Notes: a model not told the origin generated them from the letters alone. A DNA stretch of 5,808 bases from Nitrosopumilaceae archaeon (GCA_013330055.1 DUJB01000065.1:2812-8619), one strand, 5' to 3'. Shown: positions 1-5,556, numbered from the stretch's first letter. Translations and numbers: made by a program.

Positions 1-435
1 GCATCAATTTTTAACACCGAACCAAATTCTGGCATGCGCGCATCAGGATACGAGTTTATGCCTCTGATTAGAATGGCGTGCACCTGTATCAAAGCAGGTG
101 ATTGGGATCCTCAAGAGATGATAGGTGAAGTAAAGAATGGGTATCTCATTTCAAACATGAAAGTGCCATCAATTGATATGATGCGTTACAACTGGAGTAT
201 TTCTTGTCAGTTTGCACAAAAAATTGAAAACGGTGAACCAACAGAATTGTTAAGAGATGTCATAGTGATGGGAACCGCTCCAGATTTTTTCAATTCAATT
301 GATGCATGTGGAACCGATTTCACTGTGAGACCTATTACTAATTGTGGAAAGGGAGATCCAATGCAGATAATGAGAATGGGGAATGGAGGACCACACATTC
401 GTGGAGTTGCTACAGTAAAAAGTGTTGGAGCATAA
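1..435 (+). CDS. tldD: TldD-family metallopeptidase, C-terminal part (5' truncated by window edge)
   Basis: The reading frame is open from base 1, so the true start lies upstream and 144 C-terminal residues are visible; the ATG at 34 is internal. The TldD C-terminal domain is recognised by the NSGMRASG...PLIRM stretch near the left edge and by the ending ITNCGKGDPMQ...GGPHIRG, which is typical of TldD and not of its partner PmbA/TldE. The family forms TldD/TldE heterodimeric zinc proteases that degrade unfolded peptides and mature some modified peptides in bacteria; the archaeal role is less clear. The HExxxH zinc motif belongs to the N-terminal half and is outside the window, so catalytic competence cannot be judged. 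The stop TAA abuts the ATG of the next gene, and the last codons carry that gene's ribosome binding site. A pmbA partner is not present downstream and may lie upstream. Confidence 0.9.
   Translation, partial: ASIFNTEPNSGMRASGYEFMPLIRMACTCIKAGDWDPQEMIGEVKNGYLISNMKVPSIDMMRYNWSISCQFAQKIENGEPTELLRDVIVMGTAPDFFNSIDACGTDFTVRPITNCGKGDPMQIMRMGNGGPHIRGVATVKSVGA
427..430 (+). promoter_or_regulatory. Shine-Dalgarno-like GGAG for the uracil-DNA glycosylase gene
   Basis: GGAG lies 5 nt before the ATG at 436, inside the last codons of tldD (GTT GGA GCA TAA). It is the clearest ribosome binding site in the window. It supports ATG 436 as the start and re-initiation straight after the tldD stop. The other genes here lack a convincing site. 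Confidence 0.5.
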
Positions 436-1014
436 ATGTCTGAAATCGATTCAATAAGATCCCAAGTAATTTCATGTATCAAATGTAGTCTTTCAAAGAC
501 CAGAACTAATGCTGTTCCAGGAAAAGGTAACTTTAAAGCAGAAATTCTGTTTATCGGTGAAGCTCCTGGAAGAAACGAAGATCTCAAGGGTGAACCATTT
601 GTAGGTTCTGCAGGAAACATTCTCTCCGAAGCCTTGGCTTCATCTGGTCTCTCACGAGACGATGTCTATATTACAAACGTGGTAAAGTGTAGACCTCCAA
701 ACAATCGTATTCCACTACAAGAAGAAAAAGAATCCTGCCAACCGTATCTATCAAAAGAACTCGAGATAATTAAACCAAAAATAATCTGTATTATGGGAAA
801 CACAGCATATGGTTCACTCTTAGGTGGAGATTCCATAATAAAAAACAGGGGAAAGATAGTAGAAAAAGATGGACAGAGATATTTTCTTACAGTACACCCC
901 GCAGCTGCAATTTATAATCCAGAATTAAAATCGGTGTTAAAATCTGATATGAAATCACTTGTAGAAACACTTGATAGGCTAAAAAAAGATGAAAACCTTG
1001 TTAAAACTCAATGA
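436..1014 (+). CDS. udg: Family 4 uracil-DNA glycosylase (4Fe-4S)
   Basis: This base-excision repair enzyme removes uracil from DNA, the product of cytosine deamination. The 192 residues match the usual length of family 4 (UDGa) enzymes. Visible motifs are motif A GEAPGRNED (41-49), the GEPFVGSAG segment (52-60), the TNVVKCRPPNNR stretch (80-91) and the late HPAAAIYNP motif (154-162). Four cysteines, C14, C17, C85 and C101, fall where the family binds its 4Fe-4S cluster: a CxxC near the N-terminus, one in KCRPP, and one about 16 residues later. ATG 436 is favoured because it directly follows the tldD stop and has GGAG at good spacing. The stop overlaps the next gene's start as ATGA, so it is probably co-translated with the second glycosylase. 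Confidence 0.95.
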   Translation: MSEIDSIRSQVISCIKCSLSKTRTNAVPGKGNFKAEILFIGEAPGRNEDLKGEPFVGSAGNILSEALASSGLSRDDVYITNVVKCRPPNNRIPLQEEKESCQPYLSKELEIIKPKIICIMGNTAYGSLLGGDSIIKNRGKIVEKDGQRYFLTVHPAAAIYNPELKSVLKSDMKSLVETLDRLKKDENLVKTQ

Positions 1015-1574
1015 AAATAATATCACATTCATTTTATTCCAGAGATACAGTTGAGGTTGCAAGAGATCTATTAGGGAAGATACTTGTGCGAAAAATTGGA
1101 AGTAGAACAATCTCTGGAATCATAACCGAAACAGAAGCATATGGATACAAAGATGATCCGGCTAGTCACTCTTTTGCAGGACTTACAGAAAGAAACAAAG
1201 CGATGTTTGGCCCTGTTGGATTAGCTTATGTCTATTTTACTTATGGAATGCATTATTGCATTAATGCAGTTGCACGAGATGGAAACTATGAAGCTGGCGC
1301 TGTATTGATTCGTGCATTGGAACCAAAAGAAGGAGTCAACTTTATGATAAAGCAAAGAAAAACAAATGAAATTTCAAATCTTACAAATGGTCCTGCAAAA
1401 CTAACTCAAGCATTACAAATAACAAAAAAACAATATGGTGAAGATCTCACCAAACCGTCTGGTCTTTTTATTGCAGATGGGATAAAAATAAAAGAATCTA
1501 ATATTATTAAAAAACCACGAGTTGGGATAAAAAAAGCCATGGACAAACTCTGGAATTTTTCTATCCAAAACTAG
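1011..1574 (+). CDS. mpg: 3-methyladenine DNA glycosylase, AAG/MPG family
   Basis: This monofunctional glycosylase is predicted to excise alkylated purines such as 3-methyladenine, and in many homologues hypoxanthine and ethenoadenine. The 187 residues cover the whole AAG fold. Key residues align with human AAG: ETEAY (40-44), with E42 as the general base and Y44 for base stacking; DPASH (49-53), with H53; TERN (59-62); YVYFTYGMHYCIN (73-85), with Y75 the intercalating tyrosine and N85 the substrate-discriminating asparagine; and R101 in LIRALEP. The start ATG overlaps the preceding stop as ATGA, and no Shine-Dalgarno is visible, so expression probably depends on translational coupling. The stop TAG shares the CTAG at 1571-1574 with the stop of the convergent membrane protein gene. 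Confidence 0.95.
   Translation: MKIISHSFYSRDTVEVARDLLGKILVRKIGSRTISGIITETEAYGYKDDPASHSFAGLTERNKAMFGPVGLAYVYFTYGMHYCINAVARDGNYEAGAVLIRALEPKEGVNFMIKQRKTNEISNLTNGPAKLTQALQITKKQYGEDLTKPSGLFIADGIKIKESNIIKKPRVGIKKAMDKLWNFSIQN
1571..1574. other. Palindromic CTAG shared by two convergent stop codons
   Basis: On the plus strand, TAG at 1572-1574 ends the 3-methyladenine glycosylase gene. On the minus strand, the complement of CTA at 1571-1573 gives TAG and ends the DedA/VTT gene. The two genes therefore overlap tail to tail by exactly one 4-bp palindrome, with no intergenic room for terminators. Each transcript must end inside the opposite gene. Confidence 0.9.
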
Positions 1575-2221
1575 TTGTTGTTCTCATCTTTTTCTGGATT
1601 TACTGCCCATGGCGCAACTTTGCCAAGGATTTTTTCCCAATTAAGACGTAACATCAAAACTACGGTGCCTGTAGTAATGCCGACAAAAATTGCAGTGCCT
1701 ATGTAAAGATCATTTGTGTTCTGTACTTTACCAAGAAGTGGATCTATAAACGACAAACCAAAGCCTCTAGAGACATAAACTATGACATATCCCAAGACGA
1801 TTTTTCCAGCAAGGGTGGAAATGAAAAATCTTAACGGATTGTATTTTGCAAGTCCTAAAGGGATGTAAATCAAGTCGTCTGGTATAGGAGTTGCCGCGGC
1901 CACAAACGCAGCTACTGCACCATAGCGTTTTACTAATCTTTCAAATGGTTTAATTCTCTTGCGCATTTTTTCAGTAATTATTTTTCTTCCTCCATAACTA
2001 ATGTAGAAAATTATCTGTTTTGCAGCCGTTGCCATAACAGCACTGAGTAGAACTAGAACATGTGGATCAAACTGATCTCCAATTGACATTGCTGCAAGTA
2101 GTAGAAACGCAGGAAAAGGAACAAAAGGAATCAGCGAACCAAAAAAGCTTACAAGTACAAGACCAAGATAGCCAACTTCGGGGTCTATAGTAAAAATATC
2201 GCTTAAATCCACAGTCACCAA
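1571..2221 (-). CDS. DedA/VTT-domain (SNARE-associated-like) integral membrane protein
   Basis: This is a hydrophobic protein of 216 residues with about four to five membrane segments (roughly 17-48, 55-76, 101-123, 132-152 and 172-192) and a charged C-terminus (PEKDENNN). The segment ATPIPDDLIYIPLGLAKYNPLRFF (about 110-133) followed by AGK (138-140) is the VTT/DedA signature, where the re-entrant loop with conserved Pro, acidic and Gly residues sits. Members act in membrane lipid scrambling or flux and in membrane homeostasis; the archaeal substrate is unknown. The start is uncertain. The longest form begins at TTG 2221, followed by GTG 2218 and GTG 2212, with a stop at 2237-2239. Promoter geometry favours GTG 2212 (213 residues). 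It lies 32 nt after proS on the same strand, so it may be partly co-transcribed. Family assignment is good; the function is not known. Confidence 0.8.
   Translation of the reverse strand: MVTVDLSDIFTIDPEVGYLGLVLVSFFGSLIPFVPFPAFLLLAAMSIGDQFDPHVLVLLSAVMATAAKQIIFYISYGGRKIITEKMRKRIKPFERLVKRYGAVAAFVAAATPIPDDLIYIPLGLAKYNPLRFFISTLAGKIVLGYVIVYVSRGFGLSFIDPLLGKVQNTNDLYIGTAIFVGITTGTVVLMLRLNWEKILGKVAPWAVNPEKDENNN
1575..1593 (+). terminator. Possible U-rich termination tract after the glycosylase operon
   Basis: Immediately after the glycosylase stop, the plus strand is pyrimidine-rich and ends in TTTTT (1589-1593) without a stem-loop. Archaeal RNA polymerase can terminate on such U-rich tracts. The tract lies within the antisense of the convergent gene's C-terminal codons, so it may only reflect the Asn/Glu/Lys-rich tail encoded there. 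Confidence 0.25.
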
Positions 2222-2234
2222 CTTATCCCGCCTT

Positions 2235-2242
2235 ATTTAATC
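2235..2242 (-). promoter_or_regulatory. TATA-like box before the DedA/VTT gene
   Basis: Read on the minus strand, this is GATTAAAT preceded by ACC, resembling a BRE plus TATA box in the 32-nt gap after proS. Its centre is 26.5 nt from GTG 2212, the same spacing as the cofE box TTTTAAAT to its ATG. This suggests a leaderless transcript beginning at the internal GTG. Confidence 0.4.
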
Positions 2243-2253
2243 GGTATTTTGTT

Positions 2254-3693
2254 CTAGTAGCCGCGTGCAAAAATCACGTTTTCTTTTCCAGGTCTTTTGC
2301 AGCTGACACATGGTGCATCTGTCTTAGTATTGTCAAAAGGAATGACGCGTATGTCAGCTCCTGTGGATTCCTTCATTTTTTCTTCACAATTCTGGTCTCC
2401 ACACCAGGATGTTTCCAAAAACATTCCGTTCTCAATCTCTGATTTGAACTTGTCAAAATCTGATACTTGTTTGGTTCTTTCCTTGAGAAGCAACTTTGCT
2501 CTCTCAAAAAGATTCTGTTGTATTTCCTTTAGAATAGATTCTACACCGATTTCGGTATTAGAAAACTCTAGATCTGATTTTTTCTGCGTATCGCGTCGTA
2601 CTAGAACCATCTTACCTTTTGCAATGTCTTTTGGGCCCACCTCAATTCTTAGAGGAACCCCTTTCATTTCCCAGTCATGAAATTTGTAACCTGGAGTCCA
2701 TTCGTCTCTTGCATCTATGCGTACTCGAATTTTATTTTTCAGTGTCTGTTCTATTTCTTGAGTTTTTTTAAGTACAATTTCTTTATCTGAATCAGAGTAA
2801 TAAATTGGTACAATTACAACCTGAATTGGCGCAACACGCGGTGGTAATACCAAACCCTTGTCATCACCGTGCACCATGATTAGTGCACCAATTAATCTCC
2901 ATGAAACTCCCCAAGATGTCTGCCACGCAAAAGTCTCTACATTGTTTTTGTCTAAAAATTTTACATCAAAAGGTTTTGAAAAATTCTGACCAAGAAAGTG
3001 TGACGTTCCCATCTGTAATGCCTTACCATCTGGCATCATGGATTCCATTGTTGTAGTGTAAACTGCACCAACAAATTTCTCCTTCTCGCTTTTCTTCCCA
3101 GTAATTACAGGTATTGCAAGCTCTTCTTCTACAGTTTTTTTGTAAATATCTAAAATCAACTTGACTTCCTCTTCAGCTTCTTCTCTTGTAGCGTGTACAG
3201 TATGTCCCTCTTGCCACAAAAACTCGGATGTCCTAAGAAACGGTTTTGTTGCTTTTATTTCTGCACGTAATGCCGTATTCCAAAAATTGATCTTCAGTGG
3301 TAAATCTCTCCAACTTTTTATCCACTTTGAATACATCGAATACGCAAGTGTTTCAGATGTTGGCCGCAGTGCAAGTTTGTCTCCTATTTCAGCATCTCCA
3401 GAGTGAGTTACCCAAAATACTTCTGGGTTGAACCCTGCAAAATGATCTGCTTCTTTACTTAGAAGCGATTCGGGAATCAGGACAGGAAGAAAACCATTCT
3501 CATGACCTGTTGATTTTAGCTTCTCATCAAGTGAAGACTTCAATGACTCCCAAATAGAGTATCCATATGGCCTCAAAACGATTAATCCTTTTACTGGAGC
3601 ATAATCTGCAAGCTCGGCTTTGATTACAATTTGGGTGTACCACTCGCTAAAATTTTCCTTTTTTGAAACTGTGATGCCAATATCCTTGCTCAA
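2254..3693 (-). CDS. proS: Prolyl-tRNA synthetase, archaeal/eukaryotic type
   Basis: This cytoplasmic class II aminoacyl-tRNA synthetase attaches proline to tRNA-Pro. The 479 residues match the short form without the bacterial editing insertion. Visible parts are the N-terminal FSEWYTQIVIKAELADYAPVKG region (15-36), the RPTSE loop (110-114), motif 2 (about 142-165, LRAE and FLRTSEFLWQEGHT), QMGTSHFLGQNFSKPF (227-242), motif 3 (about 258-280, ending IMVHGDDKG), then the anticodon-binding domain starting at PPRVAPIQVVIVP. The C-terminal domain carries C431, C436, C462 and C465 for zinc, and ends in a Tyr, as in the archaeal/eukaryotic family. The start is TTG 3693: a stop lies two codons upstream and the next in-frame Met is residue 120. 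It sits 42 nt after the small Cys4 protein gene on the same strand. Motif 3 reads SWGVSWR, with Trp at a position where I would expect a small residue. Confidence 0.97.
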   Translation of the reverse strand: MSKDIGITVSKKENFSEWYTQIVIKAELADYAPVKGLIVLRPYGYSIWESLKSSLDEKLKSTGHENGFLPVLIPESLLSKEADHFAGFNPEVFWVTHSGDAEIGDKLALRPTSETLAYSMYSKWIKSWRDLPLKINFWNTALRAEIKATKPFLRTSEFLWQEGHTVHATREEAEEEVKLILDIYKKTVEEELAIPVITGKKSEKEKFVGAVYTTTMESMMPDGKALQMGTSHFLGQNFSKPFDVKFLDKNNVETFAWQTSWGVSWRLIGALIMVHGDDKGLVLPPRVAPIQVVIVPIYYSDSDKEIVLKKTQEIEQTLKNKIRVRIDARDEWTPGYKFHDWEMKGVPLRIEVGPKDIAKGKMVLVRRDTQKKSDLEFSNTEIGVESILKEIQQNLFERAKLLLKERTKQVSDFDKFKSEIENGMFLETSWCGDQNCEEKMKESTGADIRVIPFDNTKTDAPCVSCKRPGKENVIFARGY

Positions 3694-3735
3694 ATTATAT
3701 CATTTTAAAAATATGTACTAATGAGCCTTCTGGTT

Positions 3736-4020
3736 CTAGAGCGCGTCGCCTTTGCAAAGTACCTTTCCTGTTATTCTACTTTGAAAGTTTGAACACACAA
3801 AACATTGGATGAAACCAACTTCTGATTTAAGCACTGGGCAATCTACTGCTTCTTCTTTCATTCTTTTTACCATCTTTGGGCTGACTCCTTTAAGTTTGAG
3901 TTTGCCTTTCTCATCCATCAATCCAGAAGCTTTCATTTCCTCTTTGACATTGTCTGGAATCTTGTGCTTTTCTGTTGCAGTTGTTATTGTAACTTCATAT
4001 TTGTGTGGAAGTTCGCCCAT
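3736..4020 (-). CDS. Small conserved-looking Cys4 protein of unknown function
   Basis: I do not recognise this 94-residue protein. The N-terminal 55 residues are charged and Lys-rich, with KYEVTITTATEKHKIPDNVKEEM (7-29) and a probable short helical stretch SPKMVKRMKEEA (47-58). The C-terminal part has four cysteines spaced C61-x11-C73-x2-C76-x12-C89 (DCP...QCFVCSNFQSRITGKVLCKG), which suggests a zinc ribbon or knuckle, or less likely an iron-sulfur site. No signal peptide or membrane segment is seen, so it is probably cytoplasmic. ATG 4020 is the only start in the open frame, and a TATA-like box centred 26.5 nt upstream supports a leaderless transcript. It is divergent from the HAD phosphatase gene and precedes proS by 42 nt. 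The intact frame, ordered cysteines and promoter argue that it is a real gene. Confidence 0.8.
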   Translation of the reverse strand: MGELPHKYEVTITTATEKHKIPDNVKEEMKASGLMDEKGKLKLKGVSPKMVKRMKEEAVDCPVLKSEVGFIQCFVCSNFQSRITGKVLCKGDAL

Positions 4021-4042
4021 GTCGAGAATTTTAGCATCGTAG

Positions 4043-4050
4043 AATATATT
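4043..4050 (-). promoter_or_regulatory. TATA box of the small Cys4 protein gene (leaderless)
   Basis: AATATATT is centred 26.5 nt from ATG 4020 on the minus strand, the spacing expected when transcription starts at or next to the start codon. There is no Shine-Dalgarno before the ATG, which fits a leaderless mRNA. Confidence 0.6.
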
Positions 4051-4063
4051 ATTAGTGTTTTTG

Positions 4064-4082
4064 CTTGATATTTTCTATCAAG
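4064..4082. promoter_or_regulatory. Perfect inverted repeat between divergent TATA boxes, candidate operator
   Basis: The arms CTTGATA (4064-4070) and TATCAAG (4076-4082) are perfect complements around TTTTC. The dyad ends one base before the TATA-like element of the plus-strand phosphatase gene and about 14 bp outside the TATA box of the minus-strand gene. That position suits a regulator acting on both promoters. The binding protein is unknown, and AT-rich DNA yields some dyads by chance. Confidence 0.4.
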
Positions 4083-4083
4083 A

Positions 4084-4093
4084 TTAATATAAT
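4084..4093 (+). promoter_or_regulatory. TATA-like box before the HAD phosphatase gene
   Basis: TTAATATAAT is the best TATA-like match upstream of TTG 4124. Its centre is about 35 nt from the start codon, so a start site near 4115 would leave a leader of roughly 8-9 nt. This differs from the leaderless spacing of neighbouring genes. No Shine-Dalgarno is seen in that short leader. Confidence 0.45.
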
Positions 4094-4098
4094 CAGAA

Positions 4099-4117
4099 TC
4101 TGTTTTTCAAAAACAGA
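4099..4117. promoter_or_regulatory. Perfect 9-bp-arm dyad overlapping the predicted start site of the HAD phosphatase gene
   Basis: TCTGTTTTT (4099-4107) and AAAAACAGA (4109-4117) are perfect complements around a single C. A one-base centre makes a poor RNA hairpin but a good binding site for a dimeric regulator. It lies between the TATA-like box and the start codon and covers the predicted initiation site near 4115, where a bound protein would block polymerase loading. This is inference from position and symmetry. Confidence 0.45.
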
Positions 4118-4123
4118 AACTAA

Positions 4124-4774
4124 TTGCTAGCAATTTTTGATGTAGAAGGAGTCTTGCTTGACGCAGAATTTCTCCCCATTCTTGCAGAAAAAATAAACAA
4201 GCAAGATGAAATCTGGGAAATCACACGAAAAGGAATTCAGGGAGTGATAAATTGGGAAGAAGGACTACGAACACGTGTAAACACTCTCAAAGGAATTAGT
4301 TATGAAACATGCAAAGAGGTTGCTGACTCTCTTCCAATCATGATTGGTGCAAAAGAAGCATGTAGATCTCTCAAGGCCGCGGGATGGAAGCTTTTGGCAA
4401 TTTCTGGGGGATTTTCCATAATGACTGATAGGCTAAAAAAAGAACTAGATTTAGATCACGTGTTTTCAAATGAACTAATCTTCAAAGATGGAAAACTTGA
4501 TGGTGTAGAGATTCATGTAGACTCGGACAAATCAAAATCTGCCTTGATCAAAGTAAAAGAATGGAATGAAAAACAAGATGATATCATAGTGGTAGTGGAT
4601 GGTGCAAATGACATAAAGCTCTTTGACATTTGCGGACTAGGTGTTGCCTTTAGAGCACAAGATGTCGTAAAAGACCTGGCAACAGTAACACTTGAAGAAA
4701 AAGATCTCTCTAGACTCATTGGATTAATTAACAAACACTACGGTAGCAAGGTAGAGTTACAAACTGTCGCATAA
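4124..4774 (+). CDS. serB: HAD-superfamily phosphatase, SerB (phosphoserine phosphatase)-like
   Basis: This is probably the last step of serine synthesis, hydrolysing O-phosphoserine, or a related phosphomonoesterase. The 216 residues fit a SerB core without regulatory domains. HAD motifs are in order: motif I FDVEG (5-9) with nucleophile D6; motif II ISGG (93-96) with S94; motif III K138; motif IV VDGAND (158-163) with D159 and D163. The cap domain spans about 15-75. The ending GVAFRAQDVVKDLATVTLEEKDLSRLI aligns well with archaeal SerB. Motif I is DxE, not DxD, and GDGAND reads VDGAND. DxE (DLEGVL) also occurs in the phosphoserine phosphatase/homoserine kinase ThrH, so activity is plausible but specificity is uncertain. 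The start is TTG 4124, directly after an in-frame TAA; the next possible start lies beyond the nucleophile. It is divergent from the small Cys4 gene. Confidence 0.85.
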   Translation: MLAIFDVEGVLLDAEFLPILAEKINKQDEIWEITRKGIQGVINWEEGLRTRVNTLKGISYETCKEVADSLPIMIGAKEACRSLKAAGWKLLAISGGFSIMTDRLKKELDLDHVFSNELIFKDGKLDGVEIHVDSDKSKSALIKVKEWNEKQDDIIVVVDGANDIKLFDICGLGVAFRAQDVVKDLATVTLEEKDLSRLIGLINKHYGSKVELQTVA

Positions 4775-4785
4775 ATTCGGTATTA

Positions 4786-4793
4786 TTTTAAAT
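4786..4793 (+). promoter_or_regulatory. TATA box of cofE (leaderless)
   Basis: TTTTAAAT lies in the 41-nt gap after the phosphatase gene, centred 26.5 nt before ATG 4816. This spacing predicts transcription starting at the ATG itself. No Shine-Dalgarno is present. cofE therefore probably has its own transcript. Confidence 0.65.
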
Positions 4794-4815
4794 GATGTTA
4801 TTCCAGAATCACTAA

Positions 4816-5556
4816 ATGACAATTGAAATAATTCCTGTCCAGATTGATAAGGACATACAAGAACATGATGATATAGTTGATCTAATATTGTCGGCACACT
4901 CAAAACCTGAAATTCAAGATGGCGATATTCTGATAATTACACAAAAAATAATATCAAAACAAGAAGGAAGCATTGTAAATTTATCTCATATAACGCCATC
5001 TATTTTAGCAGCAGGAATAGCAAGCGAGTATAAAAAAGACCCACGAATTGTTCAACTAATACTTGACCAATCAAAGCGCATTATACGCATGAATGATGGG
5101 ATAATCATTGTTGAAACTCCACAAGGTCTGGTTTGTGCAAACGCAGGCATAGATGAAAGTAACGTAAAAGATGGGCATGTCACAATTTTGCCAAAGAATG
5201 CAGACGAGTCTGCAAAAAAACTACATCAGGAGATACAAAAAAAGACTGGAAAAAATATTGCAGTTGTCATATCTGATACATTTGGTAGGCCGTTTAGGGA
5301 AGGACAGACAAACTGCGCAATAGGAATTTCAGGAATATCATCAATTACTGACTATGTCGGAACAAAAGACACTTTTGGAAAAATATTACATGTTACTGCT
5401 ATCGCAATCGCAGATGAAATTTGTTCTGCAGCAGAACTTGTCATGGGAAAATCTTTACAGACTCCTATTGCAATAGTTAGAAATTATAAAATTTTCAACT
5501 CCAAAGGCTCAGTAAATGATCTTATTAGAAAAAGATCAAATGATCTTTTTAGATAG
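4816..5556 (+). CDS. cofE: Coenzyme F420-0:L-glutamate ligase
   Basis: The enzyme adds L-glutamate residues to F420-0 using GTP and a divalent metal, in the last steps of F420 synthesis in the cytoplasm. The 246 residues match the single-domain archaeal form, without the C-terminal nitroreductase-like domain of mycobacterial FbiB. Visible motifs are IITQKIISKQEG (40-51), ETPQGLVCANAGIDESNV (100-117), ISDTFGRPFREGQTNCAIG (152-170) and ADEICSAAELVMGK near 200-215. D113, D154 and T155 correspond to the metal ligands known from the Archaeoglobus enzyme. ATG 4816 is set by the TATA box 26.5 nt upstream. The C-terminus ends in an unusual near-repeat, NDLIRKRS-NDLFR, whose DNA is also self-complementary. 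The cofG/H, cofC and cofD partners are not in this window. Confidence 0.96.
   Translation: MTIEIIPVQIDKDIQEHDDIVDLILSAHSKPEIQDGDILIITQKIISKQEGSIVNLSHITPSILAAGIASEYKKDPRIVQLILDQSKRIIRMNDGIIIVETPQGLVCANAGIDESNVKDGHVTILPKNADESAKKLHQEIQKKTGKNIAVVISDTFGRPFREGQTNCAIGISGISSITDYVGTKDTFGKILHVTAIAIADEICSAAELVMGKSLQTPIAIVRNYKIFNSKGSVNDLIRKRSNDLFR
5514..5553 (+). repeat. Direct repeat of 16 nt in the 3' end of cofE
   Basis: The bases at 5514-5529 and 5538-5553 match at 15 of 16 positions (AAATGATCTTATTAGA against AAATGATCTTTTTAGA). The 24-nt offset is exactly eight codons, so it appears in the protein as NDLIR and NDLFR. A small in-frame duplication near the stop codon is the simplest explanation. Confidence 0.7.
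5529..5550 (+). terminator. Perfect hairpin with T-run at the end of cofE, possible terminator
   Basis: The arms AAAAAGATCA (5529-5538) and TGATCTTTTT (5541-5550) are perfect complements separated by AA, and the 3' arm ends in five Ts just before the TAG at 5554. This resembles an intrinsic terminator but lies inside the coding region, and the T-run is part of the stem. The 3' transcript end may instead fall in the AT-rich 42-nt gap that follows. Confidence 0.35.

Noticed and set aside
207..620. Open frame of 137 codons on the minus strand
   Set aside because: It is antisense to tldD and udg, both supported by clear family motifs, and its translation resembles no protein I know.
2297..2680. 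Open frame of 127 codons on the plus strand
   Set aside because: It lies wholly antisense to the proS C-terminal and anticodon-binding domains; Ser-rich composition typical of a shadow frame.
3161..3406. Open frame of 81 codons on the plus strand
   Set aside because: Antisense to the catalytic core of proS, with no promoter or motif of its own.
3809..4042. Open frame of 77 codons on the plus strand with hydrophobic stretches
   Set aside because: Antisense to the small Cys4 gene, whose ordered cysteines and well-placed TATA box make the minus strand the better choice; hydrophobicity is a by-product of the Lys/Glu-rich sense strand.
4064..4082. Inverted repeat read as a transcription terminator
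   Set aside because: It lies upstream of two divergent genes, where no transcript needs to end, so a DNA-binding site is the better reading.
4021..4123. tRNA or other structured RNA in the divergent gap
   Set aside because: The dyads are short, AT-rich and do not form a cloverleaf or any known riboswitch pattern; no T-loop or anticodon arm signature is visible.
4513..4734. Open frame of 73 codons on the minus strand
   Set aside because: Antisense to HAD motifs III and IV of the phosphatase; Ser-rich shadow.
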